DNA of 55,438 bases, from contig CAVUAN010000020.1 of assembly GCA_963739435.1 (NCBI GenBank), positions 1 to 55,438 on the forward strand, given 5' to 3'. The stretch is from CAVUAN01 sp963739435. Lineage in GTDB: Bacteria > Acidobacteriota > Thermoanaerobaculia > UBA5066 > Gp7-AA6. Numbering within the stretch: the first letter of the stretch is position 1; every line of letters starts with the position of its first letter. This document shows, piece after piece, positions 1-11,092 of the stretch. The position numbers and the translations under genes were made by a program. A model generated the notes under the pieces. It was not told where the DNA came from. It worked only from the letters and a program-made list of their open reading frames with translations, and did no database searches.

Positions 1-2199
1 GCAGGTCTACGAGAACCTCTTCGTTACGAAAGACGGCCGCGTCAAGATCCTCGATTTCGGACTCGCCAAGCTCACGCACGCCGAAGAAGGCGGCTCCCAG
101 CAGACGAACCTGCCCACTGCCTCAGCCGGCACGGAGCCCGGCGTCGTGCTCGGCACGTTGGGCTACATGTCGCCCGAGCAGGTCCGCGGCCGCCAGGCCG
201 ACGCTCGATCGGACATCTTTTCCTTCGGCGCGATCCTCTACGAGATGCTCTCGGGCCAGCGCGCCTTCCACGGCGACTCGGCGGCCGACACGATGTCGGC
301 GATCCTGAAGGAAGACCCGCCGGATCTCTCCGTCACCAACCAGAACATCTCGCCGGGGTTGGAGCGCATCGTCCGCCACTGCCTCGAGAAGAATCCCGAG
401 CAGCGCTTCCACTCCGCCCACGACCTCGCGTTCGATCTCGACACGCTCTCCGGCCTTTCGGGCGTCTCCGGCCAGGGCCTCGCTGCCGCCAGCGACCGGC
501 CGCCGCTCTGTGCGGTCCTCCCTGCCCGTGATCGCGGCGATGGCGCTCGGTCTGCCTGGCCGTCGGCGTTCTGGCGGGTCGATGGCTCTCGTCCCGCGGG
601 GCTGCCGCGTCCCTCCCGTCCTTTCACCGTCTGACATTCCGCCGCGGCAACGTGATGACGGCGCGCTTTGCGCCGGACGGAAAGACCGTCGTCTACGGGG
701 CCGCCTGGGAAACCGCGCCCGGCGAGATCTTCACGGTGCGGACGGACTCGACCGAGTCCCGCCCGGTGGGGCTGACCCGCGCCGACCTGCTCGGGGTCTC
801 GTCCAAGGGCGAGCTCGCCGTTCTCCTCAAGAAGGCAACTCTCTTCCGCCCAGGCGGCCGAGGAACGCTCGCCCGCATGCCCCTTGGCGGCGGCACGCCG
901 CGTGAGGTTCTCGAGGACGTGACCCGGGCCGATTGGGCTCCCAATGGTGAGGATCTCGCCGTGACCCGCCGCTCGCCGGCGGGAAAAGTCCAGCTCGAAT
1001 ACCCGATCGGGACTCGCACTGTACGAAGCGATCGACATCTCGGGCCTGCGCGTTTCCCCGATGGAGACCTCGTGGCTTTCATGGAGTGGGATACCAAGGA
1101 CATCGGAACGATCGCGATGGTCGACCGCAAGGGAAAGCGCACCGTCGTCTCGACCGGGTGGTGGTCGATGACAGGGCTTGCCTGGTCGCCCCGGGGAGAC
1201 GAGATCCTCTTCGCAGCGGGCCGCTCGGCCAGGGGCGCGGCAGATTTTCGCCGTCACACTTTCCGGGCGCGAGCGCGTGCTCGTCTCGAACGGCTCGGGG
1301 CTCCTGCTCCACGACGTTGCGGCCGACGGCCGGCTGCTCCTCGAGCGGACCGCTTTTCGGGCGGGCATGTTGTGCCTGAGCCGCGGCGAACAGCGCGAAC
1401 GGGAGCTTGCCTGGCTCGATCGGTCTGTGGCCGAGGTCATCTCGAACGATGGAACGGTGGTTCTCTTCAGCGAGTTCGGCGAGGCCGCGGATCCCAAAGA
1501 GGGAGTCTTCCTGCGCAAGACCGACGGCTCCCCCGCGATCCGGCTCGGAGACGGAATAAGCCAGGGCCTGTCCTCGGATGGCCGGTGGGCGCTCGCCTGG
1601 AAGGCGGGGTCGCCGGCAGAGCTCGCCCTCCTGCCCACCGGCGCCGGAACCGCCCGAAAGATCCCGGTCGAGGGCGTCGACCCGCTCGGAGCCTTCTTGC
1701 TTCCAAACGGAAAGGGCCTCCTCGTCGGCGCCGTTGGCAAGAAAGAACCGGTCGAGCTCTCTTTGGTCGGACTCGACGGAGGAAAGCCACGGCAGATTCA
1801 CACGGAGGACCTGCTCTGGGACGGAGGCGGCACCGTGTCCCCCGACGGAGAGAACCTCGTCTATGTCGCCAGGGGCGGTACGCTCAAGATCGTGCCGCTC
1901 TCCGGCGGGCAGACCCGTACGGTGCCGGGCCGCCTCTCGAGCTCAGAGACTCCCCCATTCAGTGGAGCGCCGATCAACGCTTTCTATTTATCCAGAAGGG
2001 CGGCGAGGTCCCGGCCCGAGTGGAACGGCTGGAGCTTTCAACGGGCCGGCGGGAGCCCTGGAAACAGTTCGGCCCCGAGGATCTGACCGGCGTCATCCGG
2101 GTCGGCAACATCCACATCACGCCCGACGGCCAGTCCTATGTCTACTCTTACATGCGCGTCGTTGCGTCCGACCTTTACGTCGTCGACGGCGTGCGCTGA
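1..2199 (+). CDS. Serine/threonine protein kinase with C-terminal TolB-like propeller (5' end outside window)
   Basis: The reading frame enters at base 2 inside the kinase C-lobe. Visible are the magnesium-binding DFG (ILDFGLAK, near base 55), the activation-segment end GTLGYMSPEQVRG and the C-lobe text DARSDIFSFGAILYEML. A hydrophobic membrane segment lies at about 545-590, followed by a long extracytoplasmic region with repeated PDGK/SPRGDE/SPDGENLVY motifs typical of PD40/TolB beta-propellers. This kinase-membrane-propeller layout is common in Acidobacteriota; substrate and ligand are unknown. The frame breaks near 500, 555, 1235 and 1940; each break restores continuous homology, so I treat them as sequencing errors. 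The gene ends 14 bases from the convergent esterase. The N-lobe, catalytic loop and start are not in the window. Confidence 0.85.
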
Positions 2200-2213
2200 C
2201 TCCGCCCTGGCCG

Positions 2214-2926
2214 CTACGGCACGTAGTGGCGAATCTGCACCTTCCACCACGGCCAGTCGTGGCCGTAGGGGGCGTCCCAGATGTGCCCTCGGTTGCGGAT
2301 GCCCTTCTCGTTCAGGATCCGGATCATGTCGGTCGAGCCCGCGAGGATGTTGTCGGTCTGCCCGTGACGATGCAGATGTCCATCCGCGAGAGCTTGCCCA
2401 CCCATTCGCCGTCCATGTTCGGGACATAGGCGGTCGGGCAGTGGAAGTAGCAGACTTCGTCCCAGTAGCCGTCCAGAAACGAGTGGATGTCGTACTTGCC
2501 CGAGAAACCCACGACCTTGTCGCAGACATCCGGGTGCCTCAGGCCGAAGTTGACGGCGTGGTAAGCGCCGAAGGAGGCGCCGAGCGTCGCGACCGGAGCA
2601 AGGGTCTGCCCCTTGTGCCGCACAAAGGGGACGACCTCGGAATAGACGTAACGGTCGTACTGGTCGTGCCGCCGGATGCGCTCGGAGGGATGCTTGCTCG
2701 TCGCATAGAAGCTCTCGTCATCGACACTATCCACACAGCACACCTGGATCCGGCCCTCGTCGATCAGGTCGGAAACGGCGGCAATCAGGCCAAAATCCTC
2801 GTTCTGGTAGAAACGCCCCTTGGAGGTCGGAAACCAGATCATCGGCCGCCCCGCGTGGCCGAACCACAGGAGCTCCATCTTGCGCCCGAGCACGGGCGAG
2901 CCCCACTGAAAGTATTCGCGGTTCAT
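2214..2926 (-). CDS. Alpha/beta-hydrolase, esterase family (FrmB/antigen-85-like fold)
   Basis: Begins MNREYFQWGSPVLGR with a good ribosome-binding site (AAAGGAA six bases upstream of the ATG). The nucleophile elbow is GASFGA (in TLGASFGAYHAVNF), and a late histidine lies in GHDWPWW, as in the putative esterase family PF00756. Residues near 65-100 (VCCVDSVDDESFY) fit the core fold. No signal peptide is seen, so the enzyme is probably cytoplasmic. One frameshift near 2335-2400 separates the main frame from the last 60 residues ending WKVQIRHYVP. The substrate cannot be told from sequence; family members hydrolyse acyl esters, S-formylglutathione or enterochelin-type esters. The gene is convergent with the kinase and divergent from tRNA-Pro. 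Confidence 0.8.
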
Positions 2927-2961
2927 CGAGTTCCTTTCGCGCGTGGGATAATCGCACGCCT

Positions 2962-3036
2962 CGGGGCGTAGCGCAGCGGTAGCGTACCTGCTTTGGGAGC
3001 AGGTGGTCGCCAGTTCGATCCTGGCCGCCCCGACCA
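2962..3036 (+). tRNA. tRNA-Pro (anticodon TGG)
   Basis: Cloverleaf with acceptor CGGGGCG (2962-2968) pairing with CGCCCCG (3026-3032) and an encoded ACCA tail. The anticodon stem CCTGC/GCAGG closes loop TTTGGGA, giving anticodon TGG. The T arm carries GTTCGATC. A copy of the dispersed structured repeat begins seven bases after the CCA end. Confidence 0.95.
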
Positions 3037-3042
3037 AAACGT

Positions 3043-3205
3043 CGCGAAGGATCGGTTCGTGGTCTGCGCCCTTCGGGCGCACCGGCGGTCGGCTCGGCCG
3101 GATGCGGCCTCGACCGACAGCCTGACCACGATCCAATCCTTCGCTCCCGCGGCGCGCGCCTCCTCCCTCGGTTACTTCGGGAGACTTCGCGCGCCGCGCG
3201 CTGCA
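3043..3205 (-). repeat. Structured dispersed repeat, copy C (divergent, inverted relative to copies A and B)
   Basis: This stretch matches, as reverse complement, the repeats at 48589-48760 and 49607-49777. The shared core GGCTCGGCCGGATGCGGCCT is near 3090-3110. A 21-base arm at 3044-3064 pairs with 3124-3144 with two mismatches. Inside it lie the hairpin TGCGCCC-TTC-GGGCGCA (3065-3081) and the GGCCG-GATG-CGGCC hairpin. A second domain is closed by GCGGCGCGCG (3149-3158) with CGCGCGCCGC (3188-3197). The stem sequences differ from copies A and B but pairing is kept. No protein-coding gene is convincing here. Confidence 0.75.
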
Positions 3206-3261
3206 GTTACATCAGCACGGAACGAGAGACCGAGGAGCCAGAGGACGAAGGTATTCCCGGT

Positions 3262-3501
3262 TTTTGAATTAAACGTTGCTGAAGGGACGAAACAGGCGGA
3301 CGTCCCGCCTCGTATCTATTGACAGAGTCGAACCCGCCAACAGACCCCACCAACATCTCCGCCTTGGCGGAGCCTCGCGACCGCCAATCTTGGATCGTTC
3401 TCTTCGCAGAACTCGGGCCGAGGAACCTCATCGCGCTCTATGTCTTAGGCGAGACTCCTGTGTTGTAATCATCGTGGGGTTCGGTCCGTTTTTTTGAATT
3501 A
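3262..3501. other. AT-richer intergenic island flanked by an 11-bp direct repeat
   Basis: TTTTTGAATTA occurs at 3262-3272 and again at 3491-3501, bounding about 220 bases of lower GC content than the surroundings. Inside are small inverted repeats, including CTCCGCC-TT-GGCGGAG near 3357-3372. I see no credible gene; short open frames here have no recognisable domain. It could be a remnant of a small insertion or the promoter region of the efflux operon that starts at 3596. Confidence 0.4.
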
Positions 3502-3595
3502 CGGTGCTGGATTCCTCGGTTATGACGAATCGGCCCCTGCAGAGAGGCGAACCGCTGCCAGAATGCGCACTCCCGGGTTTTCCGAGGATTCAACA

Positions 3596-4845
3596 ATGAG
3601 CTCCGACAGCCCCGAAAAAACGGCGCGAGCGCGCCCGCTCCCCTCCTGGTCGGAGCCCGGCTCGAAGCCGAGAAGCGCCGCCGTCCCTGGCTGTGGCTCC
3701 TGATTGCCGGCGCCGTGGCCTTCGCCGTCTATCTGTTCGTCTCACGCGGCGACAAGAGCGCGCAGCCCGCTGCGGTCAAGAACGGGAAAGGCGGCGCCGC
3801 CGCACGAACGGTCCCTGTTCTGGCCACTCCAGCGAGGAAAGGAGACGTCGGCGTCTACCTGACCGGCCTCGGCACGGCGACGGCCTTGAACACCGTGACG
3901 ATCCGGAGCCGCGTGGATGGCCAGCTCATCAACGTGGCCTTCCGCGAGGGGCAGATCGTTCACGAGGGCGATCTCTTGGCCGAGATCGACCCGCGCCCGT
4001 TCCAGGTCCAGCTCCTCCAGGCCCAGGGCCAGAGGGCCAAGGACGAGGCCGCGTTGAAAAACGCGAGAGCCGATCTCGAGCGATACCGGGTGATGACAGA
4101 GCAGGGAATCATCCCCCGCCAGCAGCTCGACACGCAGGCCGCGACTGTCAATCAGAACGAGGCGGCCCTCGTGTCCGACCAGGCGCAGATCGAGAGCGCG
4201 CAGTTGAACCTGGTCTACAGCCGCATCACCGCTCCGATCACCGGCCGCGTCGGCCTGCGCCTGGTCGATGTCGGCAACATGGTCCACGCCAGCGATCCCA
4301 ACGGGCTGGCCGTCATCACGCAGCTTCAGCCGATTGCCGTCGTTTTCACCGTGCCGGCCGACCAGCTTCCCAAGGTGATGGAGCAGATGCGGGCCGGACG
4401 GCGCCTGCCCGTCGAGGCCTACGACCGCGACATGAAGAACCGGCTCGCCACGGGCTCGCTTCTGGCGGTCGACAACCAGATCGACCAGACGACCGGGACA
4501 GTCCGACTGAAGGCGCTCTTTGGTAACGAGGACAACGCGCTCTTTCCGAACCAGTTCGTCAACGCGCGGCTGCTGGTCGACACGATCGCCCAGACGATTC
4601 TCGTCCCGACGGCGGCGATCCAGCGCAGCCCGCAGTCTACGTACGTCTACGTCGTCAAGCCGGATGAATCGGTGGAGATGCGCCCGGTGGAGGTCCAGCT
4701 GACCGAGGCCGACGAAACGGCGATCCGCAAGGGTGTGGAAGCGGGCGATCTCGTCGTCGTCGACGGCATCGATAAGTTGCAGCCGGGCACGAAGGTCTCC
4801 GTCGGACGAGCGGAAGCCAAGGGAGGAAAGAAGGGAACTTCGTGA
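3596..4845 (+). CDS. mdtA: RND efflux periplasmic adaptor (membrane fusion protein, MdtA-like)
   Basis: Starts at ATG 3596 with GAGG about nine bases upstream. The frame breaks in the A6 run near 3614-3619; after correction the N-terminus has a short cytoplasmic stretch, a basic cluster (EKRRRP) and one membrane anchor (WLWLLIAGAVAFAVYLFV). The periplasmic part has the lipoyl/hairpin/beta-barrel order of HlyD-type adaptors: VTIRSRVDGQLINVAFREGQ, ADLLAEIDPRPFQVQL-type text, an alpha-hairpin rich in Q/A, then ITAPITGRVGLRLVDVGN and a membrane-proximal domain with TILVPTAAIQR. It overlaps the first permease by four bases (GTGA). Family role: couples inner-membrane RND pumps to a TolC-like channel. 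No TolC homologue is in this window. Confidence 0.92.
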
Positions 4846-7800
4846 ACCCTTCCCGGCCGTTCATCCTACGGCCGATTGCAACGTCTCTTCTGATGGCGGG
4901 CCTCCTGCTCGCCGGTGCCGTCGCCTACAAGCAGCTGCCCGTCTCGGCGCTCCCGCAGGTGGACTACCCGACCATCCAGGTCGTCACGTTCTATCCGGGC
5001 GCCTCCCCGGACGTCATGGCCTCCGCCATCACGGCGCCGCTCGAGCGCCAGTTTGGCCAGCTGCCGGGGTTGAAGCAGATGACGTCGACCTCGTCGGACG
5101 GCAGCTCCGTCATCACGCTCCAGTTCGTCCTCGAGCTGAACATCGACGTGGCGGAGCAACAGGTCCAGGCCTCCATCAACGCCGCCGGCACCTATCTCCC
5201 GCGGGACCTGCCGAACCCTCCCATCTACAGCAAGACGAACCCGGCGGACGCTCCCATCCTGACGCTGGCGCTGACGTCGACGACGCTTCCTCTCTCGAAG
5301 GTCGAGGACTTCGCCGACACGCGCCTGGCGCAGAAGATCTCTCAGCTGCCCGGGGTCGGGCTCGTCTCGATCTCCGGCGGACAGAAGCCGGCCGTCCGCA
5401 TCCAGGTCAATCCCACGGCGCTTTCCTCCTACGGGTTGACCCTCGAGGACATCCGGCAGGCGGTCGCGCAATCGAACGTGAACCAGGCCAAGGGCTCCTT
5501 CGACGGGCGCGCGCAGTCCTACTCGATCGGGGCCAACGACCAGCTCTTGACCAGCGACCAGTACAAGCCTCTCGTCGTCGCCTACAAGAACGGCGCGCCC
5601 GTCACCCTCTCGGACGTCGCGACCGTGATCGACGACGCCGAAAACGTGAAGCAGGCCGCCTGGATGAACGAGACCCCCGCTGTCATCGTGAACATCCAGC
5701 GGCAGCCGGGCGCCAACATCATCTCGGTCGTCGACCGCGTCAAGACCCTGCTGCCGCAGCTGCAAGGGCGCGCTGCCCGCCTCGATCGAGCTCCACATCC
5801 TGACCGACCGCACGACGACGATCCGGGCGTCGGTCGAGGACGTTCAGTTCGAGCTGATGCTCACGATCGCGCTCGTCGTGATGGTGATCTTTCTCTTCCT
5901 GCGCACGTTCGCCGCCACCGTCATTCCGAGCGTGGCGGTCCCGCTCTCGCTCGTCGGGACCTTTGGCGCGATGTATCTCTTCGGGTACAGCCTGAACAAC
6001 CTGACGCTCATGGCCCTGACGATCTCGACCGGCTTCGTCGTCGACGACGCGATCGTCATGATCGAGAACATCATGCGTTACATCGAGGAGGGCGATTCGC
6101 CGCTCGATGCCGCTCTCAAGGGCTCCGAGCAGATCGGCTTCACGATCCTCTCGCTGACGGTGTCCTTGATCGCCGTGTTGATCCCGCTCTTGTTCATGGG
6201 CGACATCGTCGGCCGGCTCTTCCGGGAGTTCGCCGTGACGCTCTCAGTGACGATTCTGGTGTCGGCCGTCGTCTCACTGACGCTGACGCCGATGATGTGC
6301 GCCCGATTGCTGCACCACAAGACCCCGGCGGAGCAGGGCCGGTTCTACAAGCGCTCGGAACGGGTCTTCCAGAAGGTCATCGATTTCTACGACCGGACCC
6401 TGAGCGTGGTGTTGAAGCACCAGACGGCGACACTCGTCGTGGCGGTGGCGACGCTCGCAGCGACGGTCCTCCTCTATCTCGTCATCCCGAAGGGCTTCTT
6501 CCCCGTCCAGGACACCGGCGTGATCCTCGGCGTTTCCGAGGCGCCCCAGTCCATTTCGTTTGCCGCAATGGCCGAGCGGCAGCAGGCCCTGGCCCGCGCG
6601 ATCTTGAAGGATCCCGCAGTCGAAAGTCTGTCGTCGTTCATCGGCATCGACGGCACCAACACCACGATCAACAGCGGGCGCATCCAGATCAACCTGAAGC
6701 CTCTCGAGGAGCGCAAGGCCGGGGCCCAGGACATCATCCGCCGGCTCCAGCCCGAGCTCGCCAAAGTCGACGGCATCGTCCTCTTCATGCAGCCCGTGCA
6801 GGACCTCACGGTCGAGGACCGGGTCAGCCGCACGCAGTTCCAGTACAGCCTCGAGGACGCGGATCCCAAGGAGCTCGCCACCTGGGTCCCGCGCTTCCTC
6901 GCGAAGCTGCAGCAGCAGCCGGAACTGCGCGACGTCGCCAGCGACCAGCTGAACGCCGGGCTGCAGACGCGCCTGGTTCTGGACCGCACCACGGCATCGC
7001 GGCTCGGGATCACCCCGCAAGATGCTCGACGACGCGCTGTACGACGCCTTCGGCCAGCGGCAGATCTCGACGATGTTCACGCAGTTGAACCAGTACCGCG
7101 TCGTTCTCGAGGCCATGCCGGACTTTCAGAATGAGCCCGAGGACCTGAACAAGGTCTTCCTCCGGTCGGCCGGCGGGGGCTCGGTGCCGCTGTCTGCGAT
7201 CACGCGCATCGAATCGACGACGGCGCCGCTGGCCGTCAATCACCAGGGACAGTTCCCGGTCGTGACCGTGTCCTTCAACCTCGCGCCGGGCGCGTCGCTC
7301 GGCGACGCCGTCCGCGCGATCGACCGCGTGCGCACGGAGCTGGGGCTGCCGGCCAGCATCCAGGCGAGCTTCCAGGGCACGGCGCAGGCCTTCCGGGCGT
7401 CCCTGACGAACACGCCGCTCTTGATCCTCGCAGCGATCGTCACGGTTTACATCCTTCTCGGCGTGCTGTACGAAAGCTACATCCACCCCATCACGATCCT
7501 GTCGACGCTGCCGTCGGCTGGCGTCGGCGCCCTGCTCTCGCTCATGCTGTGCCGGACGGACTTCTCGGTCATTGCGTTGATCGGCATCATCCTGTTGATC
7601 GGGATCGTCGAGAAGAACGCCATCATGATGATCGACTTTGCGCTCGACGCCGAGCGCAAGGAGGGCAAGCAGCCCCTCGAGGCGATCTACCAGGCCGCGC
7701 CTGCTGCGCTTCCGTCCCATCCTCATGACGACCCTGGCCGCCATGCTCGGCGGCGTCCCGCTCGCTCTCGGCGCGGGGATCGGGGCCGAACTGCGGCGGC

Positions 7801-7973
7801 CGCTCGGCATCGCGATCGTCGGCGGCTTGATCTTTTCCCAGATGCTCACGCTCTACACGACGCCGGTGATCTATCTCGCGTTCGACCGGCTGGCCCGGCG
7901 CCTGACCCGCAGGCGCGCCAGCGCCGGCATCGGCGCCAAGGCCCCGCGGCTCGCTCCGGCGGAGGACGCATGA
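4842..7973 (+). CDS. mdtB: RND multidrug efflux permease, first of a pair (MdtB-like)
   Basis: GTG start at 4842 preceded by GGAGGAAAGAAGGG and overlapping the adaptor stop. The N-terminus NPSRPFILRPIATSLLMAGL is the usual first helix of HAE1-type pumps. The proton-relay aspartate pair is in STGFVVDDAIVMIEN, and the TM10 site reads GIVEKNAIMMIDFA, so the relay lysine is present. PADAPILTLAL, FLRTFAATVIPSVAVPLSLV and GAELRRPLGIAIVGGL are further family blocks. Length after repair is about 1,040 residues, normal for the family. Frameshifts lie near 5765, 7020 and 7695, each restoring homology. It works with the adaptor and second permease; MdtB and MdtC form a heterotrimer in E. coli, and the arrangement here suggests the same. 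Confidence 0.92.
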
Positions 7974-10900
7974 ACCGCGGGAATATGAACATCTCGGCGG
8001 TTTTCATCCGGCGGCCAATCACGACGACTCTGCTGACCGTGGCGATCGCCCTGGCCGGCGCACTGGCCTACCGGTTCCTGCCTGTCTCGCCCCTGCCGCA
8101 GGTCGAGTTCCCGACGATCCAGGTCAACGCCGGCCTGCCGGGAGCTTCCCCGGAGACGATGGCGTCGTCGGTGGCGACGCCGCTCGAGCGCCAGTTCGGC
8201 CGCATCGCCGGCGTGACGGAGATGACCTCCCAGAGCTCGCTAGGCTCCACCCAGATCACGATGCAGTTCGATCTCAACCGATCGATCGATGCCGCGGCGC
8301 GCGACGTCCAGGCCGCGATCAACGCCGCGCGCGGCCAGCTTCCGACCAACCTGCCGAACAATCCGAACTACCGCAAGGTGAACCCGGCGGACGCGCCCAT
8401 CCTGCTTCTGGCCCTGACGTCAGATCTGGTCGGACGGGCGAAGATGTACGACCTCGCCTCGTCTATCCTCCAGCAGAAACTGGCGCAGGTCGACGGAGTC
8501 GGCCAGGTCTTCGTCGGCGGCGGGGCGCTCCCCGCCGTTCGCGTGGACGTCAACCCGACCGCGTTGAACAACCTCGGCCTGAGTCTCGAGAACGTCCGGT
8601 CGGTCCTGACGGCCGCCAACGCCAACCGGCCGAAGGGCGCGCTGTCGGGCGCCACCCAGACCTGGTCGCTCGACACGACGGACCAGCTGCTCAAGGCGAA
8701 GGATTACGAGCCTCTCGTCGTCCACTACCAGAACGGCGCCGCCGTGCGCCTGTCGGACATCGCGACCGTGACGGACTCGCTCGAAGACATTCGCGCGAGA
8801 GGCCTCTCGAATGGGAAGCCGGCCATCATCATCATCGTCTTTCGCCAGCCGGGCGCCAACATCATCCAGACGGCCGACCGGGTCCTGGCGCTGCTGCCCC
8901 AGCTGCAGGCCTCGATCCCGCCCACGATCACGCTCTCGACCGTCATCAACGCCACGCGGACGATCCGTGCCTCCGTGAGGGACGTCCAGCGGACGATGAT
9001 GATCTCCATCTGCCTCGTCATCCTCGTCGTCTTCATTTTCCTGCGGGACGTCCGCTCGACGCTCATCCCGAGTGTTGCCGTGCCGGTCTCCCTGGTCGGC
9101 ACGTTCGGCGTCATGTACCTGCTCGGTTACAGCGTCGACAACCTCTCGCTCATGGCGCTAACGGTGGCTACCGGGTTCGTCGTGGATGACGCCATCGTCG
9201 TCATCGAGAACATCACGCGGCACCTCGAGTCGGGAGTGACGCCGCTCGAAGCCGCCTTGCGCGGCGCAAGAGAGATCGGGTTTACTGTCATCTCGATCAG
9301 CATCTCGCTCGTGGCGGTCTTCCTTCCGATTCTCCTGATGGGCGGCATCGTCGGCCGCCTGTTCCGCGAGTTCGCGGTGACGCTCTCCGTCGCTATCACG
9401 GTGTCGCTCATCGTCTCCCTGACGACGACGCCGATGATGTGCTCGCGGCTCCTGCGACCGCATGGTGCGGTCAAGCACGGGCGCCTCTACAAGATGAACG
9501 AGGCAGGCTTCCGGTGGATCCTCGGCCATTACAAGAGCTCGCTCGCCTGGGTCTTGAGGCACCAGCCGCTGACGATGCTCGTCACGATCGCGACGATGGT
9601 CGCGACTATCTGCCTGTACGTGGTGATCCCCAAGGGATTCTTCCCGCAGCAGGACGCCGGGCGGCTGACCGGCTCCATTCAGGCCGACCAGGACACCTCC
9701 TTCCAGGCCATGGAAGGAAAGCTCACGCAGTTCGTGAAGATCGTCCAGGCCAACCCCAATGTCGAAACCGTCACGGCCTTTATCGGGGGCGGCAGCACGA
9801 CGAACACCGGCCGCCTGTTCTGCTCCTTGAAGCCCCTCGGATCCGAGCGCCGGGTCAGCGCGGACCAGGTCATCGCGCAACTGCGCGAGCCTCTCTCGCA
9901 CGTGCCCGGGGCGAACCTCTTCCTCCAACCCGTGCAGGACCTGCGGATCGGCGGCCGGCCGGGCGCCGCGCAATACCAGTACACCCTCCAGGCCGACGAT
10001 TCGAAGGAGCTCTTCGATTCGGCGCCTCTCGTTTACCAGAAACTGAAGGCGCTCAAGGAAATCACTGACGTGAGCACCGACCAGCAGAATCTCGGACTCC
10101 AGGCATCGCTCGTCATCGACCGTCCGACGGCATCTCGGCTCGGCGTCACACCGCAGTCGATCGACGACACCCTCTACGACGCTTTCGGCCAGCGCCCCGT
10201 GTCGACGATGTACACCCAGCTCAACCAGTACCACGTGGTCATGGGGGTTGCGCCCCAGTTCTGGCAGACCCCGGAAGGCCTGAAGTCCATCTATGTCCGG
10301 TCAAAGACCGGAGATCTCGTCCCGCTGGCCGCCTTCACGCGCTACGAGCGCAATACGACCTCGCTCGCCGTCAATCACCAGGGTTTTTTTCCGTCGGTCA
10401 CGATCTCCTTCAACCTGGCGCCGGGCGTCGCTCTCGGCCAGGCTGTCGACGCGGTCGACCGGGCGCAGCGGGAGCTGCGTTTGCCCGCGGGCATGCGCGG
10501 CAGCTTCCAGGGCACGGCACAGGCCTTCAAGGCGTCCCTCGCCAACGAGCCGCTGCTGATCGCGGCCGCTCTTCTGACGGTCTACATCGTTCTCGGTGTG
10601 CTGTACGAGAGCCTGATCCACCCCATCACGATCCTGTCGACGCTGCCTTCGGCGGGCGTCGGCGCGCTGCTCGCCCTGCTCGCCTGCCGCACCGAACTCT
10701 CCGTGATTGCGCTGATCGGGATCATCCTGCTGATCGGCATCGTGAAGAAGAACGCGATCCTGATGATCGACTTCGCCCTCGAGGTCGAGCGATCGCACGG
10801 CAAGGGCCCCGAGGGAGCCATCTTCGTCGCGTGCCTGCTGCGATTCCGGCCCATCACCATGACGACGATGGCGGCCCTCTTCGGCGGCCTTCCCCTGGCC

Positions 10901-11092
10901 CTGGGCCGCGGGATGGGATCGGAGCTGCGGCGCCCGCTCGGCATCGCGATCGTCGGCGGGCTGCTGTTTTCCCAGCTCCTGACCCTCTACACGACGCCGG
11001 TCGTCTATCTCTACCTCGACAGGTTCCGGCTCCGCTGGGCGCGCCTGCGCCGCGGGCGGCTGGCGCAGGCCGCTCCGGTCAACGTCGGCTGA
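7970..11092 (+). CDS. mdtC: RND multidrug efflux permease, second of a pair (MdtC-like)
   Basis: Intact 1,040-residue frame. ATG 7970 overlaps the previous stop (ATGA) and has GGAGG five bases upstream; an alternative ATG lies at 7985. The first helix reads NISAVFIRRPITTTLL. TM4 carries the aspartate pair (VATGFVVDDAIVVIEN) and TM10 the lysine (GIVKKNAILMIDFA). LLRFRPITMTTMAALFGGLP and GSELRRPLGIAIVGGLLFSQ match the C-terminal half of the family. It differs throughout from the first permease, so it is an old paralogue, not a recent duplicate. The last 14 bases overlap the 3' end of the opposite-strand PAS gene. Substrates are not predictable; bile-salt and novobiocin-type drugs are known for MdtABC. 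Confidence 0.95.
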   Translation: MNRGNMNISAVFIRRPITTTLLTVAIALAGALAYRFLPVSPLPQVEFPTIQVNAGLPGASPETMASSVATPLERQFGRIAGVTEMTSQSSLGSTQITMQFDLNRSIDAAARDVQAAINAARGQLPTNLPNNPNYRKVNPADAPILLLALTSDLVGRAKMYDLASSILQQKLAQVDGVGQVFVGGGALPAVRVDVNPTALNNLGLSLENVRSVLTAANANRPKGALSGATQTWSLDTTDQLLKAKDYEPLVVHYQNGAAVRLSDIATVTDSLEDIRARGLSNGKPAIIIIVFRQPGANIIQTADRVLALLPQLQASIPPTITLSTVINATRTIRASVRDVQRTMMISICLVILVVFIFLRDVRSTLIPSVAVPVSLVGTFGVMYLLGYSVDNLSLMALTVATGFVVDDAIVVIENITRHLESGVTPLEAALRGAREIGFTVISISISLVAVFLPILLMGGIVGRLFREFAVTLSVAITVSLIVSLTTTPMMCSRLLRPHGAVKHGRLYKMNEAGFRWILGHYKSSLAWVLRHQPLTMLVTIATMVATICLYVVIPKGFFPQQDAGRLTGSIQADQDTSFQAMEGKLTQFVKIVQANPNVETVTAFIGGGSTTNTGRLFCSLKPLGSERRVSADQVIAQLREPLSHVPGANLFLQPVQDLRIGGRPGAAQYQYTLQADDSKELFDSAPLVYQKLKALKEITDVSTDQQNLGLQASLVIDRPTASRLGVTPQSIDDTLYDAFGQRPVSTMYTQLNQYHVVMGVAPQFWQTPEGLKSIYVRSKTGDLVPLAAFTRYERNTTSLAVNHQGFFPSVTISFNLAPGVALGQAVDAVDRAQRELRLPAGMRGSFQGTAQAFKASLANEPLLIAAALLTVYIVLGVLYESLIHPITILSTLPSAGVGALLALLACRTELSVIALIGIILLIGIVKKNAILMIDFALEVERSHGKGPEGAIFVACLLRFRPITMTTMAALFGGLPLALGRGMGSELRRPLGIAIVGGLLFSQLLTLYTTPVVYLYLDRFRLRWARLRRGRLAQAAPVNVG

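Noticed and set aside
238..1740. A 500-residue open frame on the minus strand across the first kinase gene
   Set aside because: It is arginine/serine/proline-rich without any domain and opposes a clear kinase-propeller frame; typical antisense shadow in high-GC DNA.
3319..3350. TTGACA as a -35 promoter element
   Set aside because: No acceptable -10 hexamer lies 16-18 bases downstream.
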